DNA of 48,668 nt, from the NCBI GenBank assembly GCA_964454015.1, contig CAYVQF010000044.1, positions 1 to 48,668 on the forward strand, in the 5' to 3' direction. Of this stretch, positions 31,790-39,204 are shown piece by piece. Below the pieces are notes generated by a model, which did not search any database, was not told the DNA's origin, and was given only the letters and a program-made list of their open reading frames with translations. Position 1 is the stretch's first letter. Each line of letters starts with the position of its first letter. The translations under genes and the position numbers were made by a program. The DNA is from CAYVQF01 sp964454015 (GTDB taxonomy: Bacteria > Myxococcota_A > Bradymonadia > UBA4248).

Positions 31790-34422
31790 CGGACCAGGAC
31801 GACGAGGCGGGCGTGGCGCGCCACGGCGGGTAGCCAATTGTCGCCACAGGACCAGCCGTCTTGATAGTCGTCCAGACCGAGGAGGGAGCCGTTGGCGCGT
31901 TCGGCGGTGTCGGTGAAGCCCAAGGTCTGGCGCAGGTTGCTGTTCATGCTTGGGGCCTGGTTGTGGCCAAAGACCGTGCCGCGCTCAAAGGCGATGTTGG
32001 TGTCGTTGCCGACGTAGGTGCCCGCCATGGTGTAGTGGACGATGCGCTCGTTGCCGCTGGCGCGGTTGGCGCAGCGGATGATGCCGTCGGAGACGGCGAT
32101 GGGGTTGGGGACATAGGGGGTGCCACCGATCCGTTCTTGGGTGGTGGGCGCGGCGCTGCCGAAGTCGATGGCGAAGTAGGCGATCTTCTCGGTGTAGCCG
32201 TTGTCGCCGTAGGCAACGCCGAGGAGGTGGCGCCACTGCAGCGCGCCCTGGACCTCGCCGTTCATGGAGAAGTCGGCGAGGAGATCCGTGGGGTCGCCAC
32301 AGCCGCGGCTAGGGTCGTTGGTGATGAGGGGATAGCAGTCGTTCTCGTCGAAGGTCTCTGGGGTGGTGTTGTCGCCGTTGGCGACGATGGCGGTCCAGCC
32401 GCCGCCGTCGGTGCTCATGTCGCAGAAGACGACCACCGGGTCCAGGGGGCCATCGCCGTCGGGATCGATGCGGTAGAGGCCGTCGCCCGTGGCGCCGGCG
32501 TAGAGGTAGCCCAGGGGCGGGTGGCGGTAGCCCAGGCAGTCGGGGGCCAGGGTGCCGTCGGCGAAGCGGGCCGGGTCGGCCAGGGTGCGGTCGCCGCTGA
32601 GGCCGACGCTCGGGCGGGCGAAGATGGAGAGGGCGGTCTTGGTGTAGTCCGTACCGACCAGCCAGGAGGTGCCCGTGATGTCGGCGGTGGTGTACTGCCC
32701 GCCAGCGTGTTCGAAGACGGCGACGCCGCCGGCGTGGGTGGCGTGGGCGCAGGAGGCGCCGGGGACTTCGTTCCAGCCCAGGCGTCCTTTGAAGGTGTTG
32801 ACGGCGGTGTCTTCGACGCTCCAGCAGAAGCCGTTGGTTTGGGGGTTGCCCAGGCCGGCGCGGCCGCTGCCTTCGGTGTAGTCGGCCGAGGCGAGGCCCG
32901 TGGCGGCGCCCTGGTAGACCGCGATGGCCTCTGGTGGGCAGGCCAGGCTGGTGTCGAAGGTGGTGAAGAGCTGGTTGAAGGCTGCGGCGCCAGCCAGGCA
33001 CTGGGCGCCGAGCTTGACGCGGGCCTGGATCTGATCGTCGAAGCGGCGCACCAAGAGGGCTTCGGCGGTGCTGATGTCGAGGGTCCACCAAGCCGAGGAT
33101 TTGTAGTCGAGCCAGGGGTTCTCGATGCTGCCCAAGGTCTGGGTGGAGGTCCAGTGGCCGCTGGCGCTGGCCCATTGGTTGGTGTCGGCGCCGGAGATGG
33201 TGGCCACGAGCTCCCAGCCGCCGCCGTCACTCTCCATCTCGCAGTAGGCCTGATAGGCGTCGGCGGCGTCACCGCTAGGGCTGAGCCAGTAGTGGCCGTC
33301 GCCGCGGTCGTGGCCACTGCGGACCACGTCGACGCAGCTCTTGGCGGGGCAATAGGCGGCCAGGGCGCTGTCGGGCGCCTCGCAGCCATTGTCGGCGTCG
33401 CCATCGCAGTCGAGGCCGCTGTCACAAGGCGTGGTGGCGATGGCGACGATGGCCTCGGCCGTGCCGTCTTTGTCGTCCGAGACGACGACCTTGACCACGG
33501 CGGCGGCGCCAAACATGTTGGCGGCGGTGACGAAGGCGGACGTGTCGCCGTCGGTCAAGACCCACGGGGGTTGGTGTGGCGCCGGGGTGATGCTCCAGGT
33601 GTAGGTGAGGGGATCGCCGTCGGGATCGGTGGCGTTGACCCGCACCACCGTGGCGCCCTTGGGCGCGAGGCGGTCGTCGTCTGCGCTCAGACTCTGGATG
33701 ATCGGCGCGTGGTTCATGCTGGTGCGGACCTCGGCCGTCTGCTGGGTGTTGCCGCCGCGCCCGTCGCTGACGATGACCCTGACCGTGCCGCTGACATCGC
33801 CCGCGTCGGGCGCGAGCAAGGTCGCCGTGGCGCCGGCCTGGCCCACGGCGATGCGGAAGCCCTGATCGGCCTGCCACTCATAGGTGAGGGGGTCACCATC
33901 GGGGTCGCTGGCCACGACGCTGACCTCGACGGCGCTGTTGCGCGCGACCAGGGCGGGTACGTTGAGCGCCGAGATCACCGGGTCGTGGTTGTCTGGCGCG
34001 GCGACTTGGAGGTTGAAGTTGGCTTCGATGCGCTGACCCGCCAAGAGGGTGATCTCGAGTTGGGAAGTGCTGTAGCCGGCGTGCCAGGCGCGCAAGACAT
34101 AGACGCCAGCGTCCAGGTCGGCGAAGGCATAGGTGCCGGTGGCATCGAGGACGACCTCACGGACGTCGCCGCCGTGGCCGAGGTCGACCTGGACCCCTGT
34201 CGGGGCGGCACCATCGCCGAGGGTGACCGTTCCGTAGATCTCACCGCTGCTCACGGTGTCGCCTTCGATCTCCGTTTCGGCCGCAGCGTCGATCTCCGTG
34301 CCCGTGTCGGGCGGCGTCGGCGTGTCGGCGGGATCGATGTTGGAGGAGGTGTCGCCGCAAGCGCCGATGAGGCATGCGGCGGCGGTGACCAAGGCGAGGA
34401 GAGGAAAATCGCGTCGGAGCAT
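31786..34422 (-). CDS. Lipoprotein with carboxypeptidase-regulatory-like, PKD/cadherin-like and fibrinogen-like domains
   Basis: Large surface lipoprotein of about 878 residues. I chose the ATG at 34422, which opens a lipoprotein signal ending Ile-Gly-Ala-Cys. In order: acidic linker; a carboxypeptidase-regulatory-like domain ~60-140 (IYGTVTLGDGAAPTGVQVDL..., GTYAFADLDAGVYVL); two PKD/cadherin-like domains ~145-330, each with DPDGDPLTYxW; then two fibrinogen-C-terminal-like domains with the hallmark CEMESDGGGWELV (~residue 395) and CDMSTDGGGWTAIV (~675). Such fibrinogen-related lectin modules bind acetylated sugars in animals and occur sporadically in bacteria. The ligand here is unknown. Convergent with the small Cys-rich gene, divergent from the phospholipase D gene. 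Confidence 0.87.
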   Translation of the reverse strand: MLRRDFPLLALVTAAACLIGACGDTSSNIDPADTPTPPDTGTEIDAAAETEIEGDTVSSGEIYGTVTLGDGAAPTGVQVDLGHGGDVREVVLDATGTYAFADLDAGVYVLRAWHAGYSTSQLEITLLAGQRIEANFNLQVAAPDNHDPVISALNVPALVARNSAVEVSVVASDPDGDPLTYEWQADQGFRIAVGQAGATATLLAPDAGDVSGTVRVIVSDGRGGNTQQTAEVRTSMNHAPIIQSLSADDDRLAPKGATVVRVNATDPDGDPLTYTWSITPAPHQPPWVLTDGDTSAFVTAANMFGAAAVVKVVVSDDKDGTAEAIVAIATTPCDSGLDCDGDADNGCEAPDSALAAYCPAKSCVDVVRSGHDRGDGHYWLSPSGDAADAYQAYCEMESDGGGWELVATISGADTNQWASASGHWTSTQTLGSIENPWLDYKSSAWWTLDISTAEALLVRRFDDQIQARVKLGAQCLAGAAAFNQLFTTFDTSLACPPEAIAVYQGAATGLASADYTEGSGRAGLGNPQTNGFCWSVEDTAVNTFKGRLGWNEVPGASCAHATHAGGVAVFEHAGGQYTTADITGTSWLVGTDYTKTALSIFARPSVGLSGDRTLADPARFADGTLAPDCLGYRHPPLGYLYAGATGDGLYRIDPDGDGPLDPVVVFCDMSTDGGGWTAIVANGDNTTPETFDENDCYPLITNDPSRGCGDPTDLLADFSMNGEVQGALQWRHLLGVAYGDNGYTEKIAYFAIDFGSAAPTTQERIGGTPYVPNPIAVSDGIIRCANRASGNERIVHYTMAGTYVGNDTNIAFERGTVFGHNQAPSMNSNLRQTLGFTDTAERANGSLLGLDDYQDGWSCGDNWLPAVARHARLVVLVR

Positions 34423-34792
34423 GGAGACACCTGGGTTGGAGGTCGCGAAGGGGCCGATGGGGCAGACGCGCGGGTGGGCGCGTCCTGGCTCGGCATCCAT
34501 TGTGGCAAAAGTTGGGCGCGACGCAACCGCCGTCGACTCGGGGGGCCGGCGTGGGGAGGGTGTCGATGCTTTGAGGTCGGCGATTTCGGCGCTGAAGGCC
34601 GCGCCTGGGGGCAGAAGGGGATAAGTGGAAAGAATATCGTGGTGATGGGTGTTGAAGCAGGGGACTTTTGGGGCCAAGATGGCGTCATGCGGCGTGGATG
34701 GCACCCGGGCGACGGCTGGCGCTCCCAGGGGGGCGGCAGATAAGATGGCGCCGGACACTTGGGTGGACCTTCATGAAGGAGAGAGGTGGGTC
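34423..34792. other. Divergent intergenic region, 370 bp
   Basis: Gap between the fibrinogen-like lipoprotein (minus) and the phospholipase-D lipoprotein (plus). The only distinct element I see is a 12-bp perfect palindrome CCTTCATGAAGG at 34768-34779, directly before the Shine-Dalgarno region of the plus-strand gene, where a hairpin could affect translation. No clear promoter or RNA gene. Confidence 0.45.
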
Positions 34793-36097
34793 ATGGTGAA
34801 TGGGCAGAGCAATGTTGGACGGGTGCAGGCGCGGGTCGCGCCGGTGCTGGTAGCGTGGTGGTTCCTGGCGGGCTGTGGTGGCGCCCAACCGAACGAGCCG
34901 GTGGCGGTGTCGCCCGAGGAGGCGACGACGACGACGCCAGGGGCGGTGGTGGCTGCGCCCGATATCGGCGCCTTGCGGGTGGGGGATCTGCAGTTGGCCG
35001 AGAGCTGGCCCGTGGAGACCACCTTGGACAACCCGGACATCGTGGATGCCCAGCCGCTGTGGTTGGAGATGATCGACAGCGCCGAGCGGAGCCTGGATTT
35101 TTCGCATTTCTATGCGGTGAGCGCGCCAGGGGCGACGCTCGAGGCGGTGATCGCGGCGGTGGAGGCGGCGGCCAGCCGCGGGGTGAAGGTGCGCTTCATG
35201 GTAGACAAGAAGTTCTACCGCGACGAGCACATCGCCGTGCCGGAGCGGTTGGCGGCGCACCCGGGTATCGAGGTGCGGGTCTTCGACTTGGGATCGTTCA
35301 TGGGCGGGGTCCAGCACGCCAAGTACTTCATCGTCGATGACCGGGAGGCCTTCTTTGGCAGCCAGAACTTCGACTGGCGCTCCCTGATGCACATCGTCGA
35401 GCTCGGGGCGCGCCTGGAGCCGCAGGGTCTGGTGCGGCCCCTGGTGGAGACCTTTGCCCACGACTGGGCCTTGGCCGGCGGGGAGACCCAACCCGAACCG
35501 AAGCCGCGGACTTGCGCCCTGGAGTCGGTGAGTTACGGCGACGCGGCGGTGCGCGTCCAGACGGTGCTGAGCCCCCGGGAGTGGATCCCCCAAGAATGCG
35601 ACTGGGATCTGCCCCACATCTTGCGGATCATCAACGGTGCGGAGCGCAACGTTTACGTGCAGTTGTTGAACTACAGCACCCAAATGTACGACCGCTCCAC
35701 CTGGATGGAGCTCGACGACGCCCTGCAGGCCGCGGCCGCCCGCGGGGTCGATGTGCGGCTGATGGTGGCGGACTGGTCGACGCGGAAGAAGTACATCGGG
35801 GATCTGCAGCGCTTGGTGCAGGTGCCCAACGTCTCCGTGCGCATGGTGACCATCCCCGAGGCCTCCACCGGCCCCATCCCCTTCGCGCGGGTCATCCACA
35901 CCAAGCTCTTGGTGGCCGACGGCGCGTGGTCGTGGCTGGGCACCTCCAACTGGTCGGGCGACTACTTCCTGCAGAGCCGCAATGTGGGCGTGGTGGCCGA
36001 GGGCGCCGCGCTGGCGCAGGACCTGGAGGGCTACTTCCTCCACATCTGGGACAGCGCCTATGCTTGGGACGTGGATCCCGAAGCGGTCTACGAATAG
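34793..36097 (+). CDS. Phospholipase D-family lipoprotein (two HKD motifs)
   Basis: About 434 residues. The ATG at 34793 follows GAGAGGTGGG and opens a lipoprotein signal (Phe-Leu-Ala-Gly-Cys). It has two complete PLD catalytic motifs: HAKYFIVDDREAFFGSQN (His175) and HTKLLVADGAWSWLGTSN (His369), as in cardiolipin synthases and phospholipase D nucleases/lipases. One active site is built from both halves. Regions before each motif (RSLDFSHFYAVS...; ERNVYVQLLNYS) are the usual beta-strand partners. A lipid anchor and no other membrane segment make it differ from ClsA-type enzymes; it may work on phospholipids at the outer membrane or outside. The substrate is not determinable. Confidence 0.88.
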   Translation: MVNGQSNVGRVQARVAPVLVAWWFLAGCGGAQPNEPVAVSPEEATTTTPGAVVAAPDIGALRVGDLQLAESWPVETTLDNPDIVDAQPLWLEMIDSAERSLDFSHFYAVSAPGATLEAVIAAVEAAASRGVKVRFMVDKKFYRDEHIAVPERLAAHPGIEVRVFDLGSFMGGVQHAKYFIVDDREAFFGSQNFDWRSLMHIVELGARLEPQGLVRPLVETFAHDWALAGGETQPEPKPRTCALESVSYGDAAVRVQTVLSPREWIPQECDWDLPHILRIINGAERNVYVQLLNYSTQMYDRSTWMELDDALQAAAARGVDVRLMVADWSTRKKYIGDLQRLVQVPNVSVRMVTIPEASTGPIPFARVIHTKLLVADGAWSWLGTSNWSGDYFLQSRNVGVVAEGAALAQDLEGYFLHIWDSAYAWDVDPEAVYE

Positions 36098-36107
36098 CGG
36101 CCTGGTC

Positions 36108-36125
36108 AGCGGTCCCGCTTTTTTT
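36108..36125 (+). terminator. Hairpin with T-tract after the PLD gene
   Basis: AGCGGTCCCGCT folds into a short GC stem followed by a run of seven T, 10 bp past the stop codon. A second, longer stem (CCCCCCGCT at 36133-36141 with AGCGGGGGG at 36161-36169) lies between this and the end of the converging gene and may serve the minus strand, though without a T-tract. Confidence 0.5.
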
Positions 36126-36173
36126 GGATCCACCCCCCGCTGGGCGTGCGCCTGGCCTGGAGCGGGGGGGCTC

Positions 36174-36731
36174 TCAGAAGGGATCGGAGTGCCAGGTGGC
36201 GTGCAGGCCGAAGGTGAGGTAGGCCGGGTACTCGGCCAGGTCGGACAAGAGGGCGTGGTAGGCGACCTCGCCGCCGATGCTGAAGGCGCGCCAGCCGCGA
36301 TAGTCGAGGCCGAGGCCGACGGCCATGCCGAAAGCCATGGTGCGGTCCGCGTCGGGGAAGAAGGCCGCGTCGGCGAAATAGGCCGTGGCGTCCAGGGTGA
36401 GGTAGGGGATGAGGTCGAGGATGTCGATGGCGTAGACCACGCCCACCCGGGGGATGAAGAGGGTGAAGGCCGGTGCGTCGGGGTGATCGTCCATGGCTGG
36501 GGCGGCGAGGTGATGGGCGACGACCAGGCCGACGGCGCCGCGCAAGGCGTCGGTGAAGGCGTAGCGGACGAAGGCCGAGGCGCCCAGGCCGATGGTGCCG
36601 TTTTCGTGGTTGGGAAGCGAGGCCAGGGCGGGGCCGGCGCCGATGCTCCACTCGTCTTCAATGGCCAGAGCCGGTGGGGCGAGGAGCAGGCACGGGAGCA
36701 GTGCGAACAGGGTGAGGAGGCGTCGGGTCAT
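36174..36731 (-). CDS. Small outer-membrane beta-barrel-like protein
   Basis: A 185-residue protein with a signal peptide (MTRRLLTLF..., cleavage near ALA-I at ~23). The mature part shows alternating strands with aromatic ends (GLGASAFVRYAF, GAVGLVVAHHL, FTLFIPRVGVVYAI, YLTLDATAYF, AFGMAVGLGLDYRGW, FSIGGEVAYHALL) and ends in a strand at the C-terminus, as expected of an 8-stranded barrel, though the last residues HSDPF only partly fit the usual C-terminal signature. I do not recognise a named family. It is transcribed away from the YfgM-like gene. Confidence 0.72.
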   Translation of the reverse strand: MTRRLLTLFALLPCLLLAPPALAIEDEWSIGAGPALASLPNHENGTIGLGASAFVRYAFTDALRGAVGLVVAHHLAAPAMDDHPDAPAFTLFIPRVGVVYAIDILDLIPYLTLDATAYFADAAFFPDADRTMAFGMAVGLGLDYRGWRAFSIGGEVAYHALLSDLAEYPAYLTFGLHATWHSDPF

Positions 36732-36934
36732 GGGGCATCGTCGGGGTTGGGGGCGGTGGACTTGGCCGCAGAGGTGGCTGGGCGAAGCGAGCGTCGGCAC
36801 CCGGGGCGTTGGCCGTCTCGTGGCGTGCCGCCGCGCGGGTGTGGTGACGGCGCTCTGCCGTGCGAGCATAGCGAGGTAGGGCTTCTTTGTCTTGGGCGCC
36901 CGTGCGGTGAAGTGGGGCGCGCGTAGCCGGCGCG

Positions 36935-36963
36935 TTGACACCGTGCTGGGGTGGTCCTATAGT
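36935..36963 (+). promoter_or_regulatory. Strong sigma70-type promoter of the yfgM-bamB operon
   Basis: TTGACA (36935-36940), a 17-bp spacer, then TATAGT (36958-36963): a full -35 and 5 of 6 at -10, the best housekeeping promoter in the window. Transcription would begin near 36970, leaving a leader of about 113 nt before the GTG start at 37083. It lies in the 351-bp gap after the minus-strand barrel gene; I see nothing else in that gap. Confidence 0.75.
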
Positions 36964-37082
36964 CCGCGCCTTGCTGGCAGGCGCGTCCGAGTCCTAAGAG
37001 GATGGCGCAGCAGCGGTCTGGTGCAGCGACCTTCTCGGGAAGGCGATGCGGTTCATCTATGCGGCACTGAGAGGAGTGTGCG

Positions 37083-37862
37083 GTGGCGATCAAGATTCGC
37101 AAGAAGAAGGAAGTCGTCGAAGTCGAAGCGCCAGAAGAGTTGGCCCAAGAGGCCTTCGGAGGCAGCGACAAGTTCGTCAAGACCAGTATGGACGTCAGCT
37201 CCTGGTTCGCCAAGAATTGGAAGCCCATCGTGGCGGCCATCGTGGTCTTGGTGGTGGTGGTGGCGGGCATTTCTCTTTACGGTAGCTACCGTGAGAGCAG
37301 TCTGGCCAAGGAGAGCGCCGAGCTGAACCGGGCCATCGTGGCTTCGGAGATGAACCTGCGCACCTTCGCCGTGGATGCCAAAGCCGAGCGGGCGCGTCAC
37401 GAGACGGTGCTGGCCCAGGCGAAGTCTGCCATCGAGAAGTGGCCGAAGAGTGAGATCGCCGGTGAGGCGCACCTGATGGCGGCGGTAGCGTCCTTGCGCT
37501 TGGGCGAGATGGAAGCGGCCAAGAGCCACTTCGAGGTGGCCCACACCAAGGTGGATCAGTCCATCGATGTCTTCGTGTTGCAGGCCAACGCCGTGCTCCA
37601 CTTGGAGAATGGCGCCCATCAAGAGGCCATCGCGACCTACCGGCAGCTCTACGCCAAGTCCCCGCGGCTGTACGGGGCCTTTGCCTTGATGCAGATCGGC
37701 GCGATCAACGAGGGCGTGGGCGCTCTCGACGAGGCCGCTGATGCCTATGCCGAGGTGGCGGCGCGCTTCCCCGAGAGCGACGAAGGGACCGAGGCCAAGC
37801 GCCGCCTGAGCGCCCTGGTGAGCGAGCCCGAGGCGCGGATTTCCGCAGTGCCGATTGACTGA
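37083..37862 (+). CDS. YfgM-like membrane-anchored TPR protein
   Basis: A 259-residue protein starting at GTG with GAGGAG 6 nt upstream. The N-terminus is very basic (IKIRKKK); one membrane helix at ~48-68 (KPIVAAIVVLVVVVAGISLYG) leaves a periplasmic C-terminal part with tetratricopeptide-like helices (AKSAIEKWPKSEIAGEAHLMAAVASLRLGEMEAAKSHF; HQEAIATYRQLYAKSP; AYAEVAARFPESDEG). This is the layout of YfgM, a SecYEG-associated periplasmic chaperone-network protein. In E. coli yfgM lies directly before bamB, as here, which supports the assignment. It has a strong sigma70 promoter 120 bp upstream. Confidence 0.8.
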   Translation: MAIKIRKKKEVVEVEAPEELAQEAFGGSDKFVKTSMDVSSWFAKNWKPIVAAIVVLVVVVAGISLYGSYRESSLAKESAELNRAIVASEMNLRTFAVDAKAERARHETVLAQAKSAIEKWPKSEIAGEAHLMAAVASLRLGEMEAAKSHFEVAHTKVDQSIDVFVLQANAVLHLENGAHQEAIATYRQLYAKSPRLYGAFALMQIGAINEGVGALDEAADAYAEVAARFPESDEGTEAKRRLSALVSEPEARISAVPID

Positions 37863-37939
37863 GTGGTCTGGCGCGGCAAGGCGCGACCGTTTGCATCGCC
37901 AGGGTGCCGCAAGCAGCACAGGCGAGCAGTAGGGGCGAG

Positions 37940-39103
37940 ATGAATTCAGGGAAGCAAAGGCGATGGGTGGCGCTGGCGCTGTGGCTGGTGGGCATGGTCC
38001 TGCTCTGCGGATCTTGTGGCCTGGTGCCGCGGGGGCAGCAGCGGGTACCCCAACGGGCGGCGTTGGTGTTGCGGCATGTTTGGGCCCATGATTTTTACGG
38101 CAACAAGACCCTGTGGGGCAGCAGTGGCCTGGAGGTGGGCACGACGACGGCCCTCAGCAATGGTTTGCTGGTGACGCCCCTGGCGGATGGTCGGGTGGTG
38201 GCCGTGCAGATGGCCACGGGCGATGTGGCGTGGGAGCAACGCTATGCGGCGCCCGTGCGGGCGGCTGGGGCCAGTGTGGGGCAGACCCTCTTCCTCGGTG
38301 GCGGCGATGGCTGGCTGCGGGCGCTGGAAGCCAGCAGCGGGCGTGAGCTGTGGGCCTTTGACACGGGGACGGCCGTCGAGGCGGCGCCCGCTGTGGCGGA
38401 AGACCTGGTGGTGGTGGTCAACGCGGGCAACCGGGTCCACGCGGTGAACCGGCGCACGGGCGCTTTCGTGTGGCGCAAAGAACGGGCGCGGATCAACGAT
38501 TTCACCCTCATGGGACAGGCCACGCCTCTGATCGACGGCGATCGGGTCTACGTCGGCTTCTCCGATGGGACGGTCACGGCCTACGCGCTGCAGGATGGGG
38601 CGCTGCTGTGGACGCGCGACTTGGCCGTCGGTCTCAACCGTTTTCGCGATGTCGATGGCTCGCCCTATCTCTTTGGCGACCGGCTCTATGTGGCCAGCGC
38701 CATGGGCGGGGTCTACGCCCTCGACCCCGAGAGCGGCGAGACCCTGTGGCAGCAGAAGATCGAGGGCGTGCGCGCCTTCCATGGTTATGGCACGGCCGTT
38801 TATTTTACGTCGAGCCAAGGCGTCTACTGCGTCGCGGCCGAGGACGGCGCCATCCTCTGGCGCAACGTGGTGCTGGAGGATGCTCTGTTGAGCCCGGTGA
38901 CGGTGGGCCAGCGTTACGTCTATGTCGGCGTGCAGCGCCTGGGTCTGGCCTTGCTCGACCGGGTGAGCGGCAAGACCGTCTCCTTGCTCGATATGGGGAG
39001 TGGCTTCACCAGCTCGCCGCGCCTGATCGACGGCGCGCTCTTCGTGCTGTCGAACCGCGGCTTGCTCTACCGGCTCGAGGTCGAAGACCAGCCCCTGCTC
39101 TAG
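37940..39103 (+). CDS. bamB: BamB-like outer-membrane assembly lipoprotein (PQQ-type propeller)
   Basis: About 387 residues; the ATG at 37940 follows AGGGGCGAG. Lipoprotein signal with a Cys-Gly-Ser-Cys end near residue 27. The rest is an eight-bladed beta-propeller of PQQ/quinoprotein type with the recurring blade motif GxVxALxxxxGxxLWxxx (DGRVVAVQMATGDVAWEQ, DGWLRALEASSGRELWAF, DGTVTAYALQDGALLWTR, GGVYALDPESGETLWQQ). BamB is a lipoprotein of the BAM complex and binds BamA to help insert beta-barrels. Position after a yfgM-like gene matches the E. coli order. Other quinoprotein-type lipoproteins cannot be fully excluded, but no redox cofactor ligands are evident. Confidence 0.85.
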   Translation: MNSGKQRRWVALALWLVGMVLLCGSCGLVPRGQQRVPQRAALVLRHVWAHDFYGNKTLWGSSGLEVGTTTALSNGLLVTPLADGRVVAVQMATGDVAWEQRYAAPVRAAGASVGQTLFLGGGDGWLRALEASSGRELWAFDTGTAVEAAPAVAEDLVVVVNAGNRVHAVNRRTGAFVWRKERARINDFTLMGQATPLIDGDRVYVGFSDGTVTAYALQDGALLWTRDLAVGLNRFRDVDGSPYLFGDRLYVASAMGGVYALDPESGETLWQQKIEGVRAFHGYGTAVYFTSSQGVYCVAAEDGAILWRNVVLEDALLSPVTVGQRYVYVGVQRLGLALLDRVSGKTVSLLDMGSGFTSSPRLIDGALFVLSNRGLLYRLEVEDQPLL

Positions 39104-39204
39104 GCTGCCCTCCTGGGGAGGTTTCGCCGCATCAGGGGCCGTGAGCCCACAGGGCGTGGCGTGGTGGCGGCCCCGGCCCTCGTCCGGTGGCCGCGAGGCC
39201 GTGA

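Noticed and set aside
31861..34743. Plus-strand ORF of 960 residues opposite the fibrinogen-like lipoprotein
   Set aside because: Gly/Val/Ala-rich shadow of a GC-rich gene; no signal, domain or start support.
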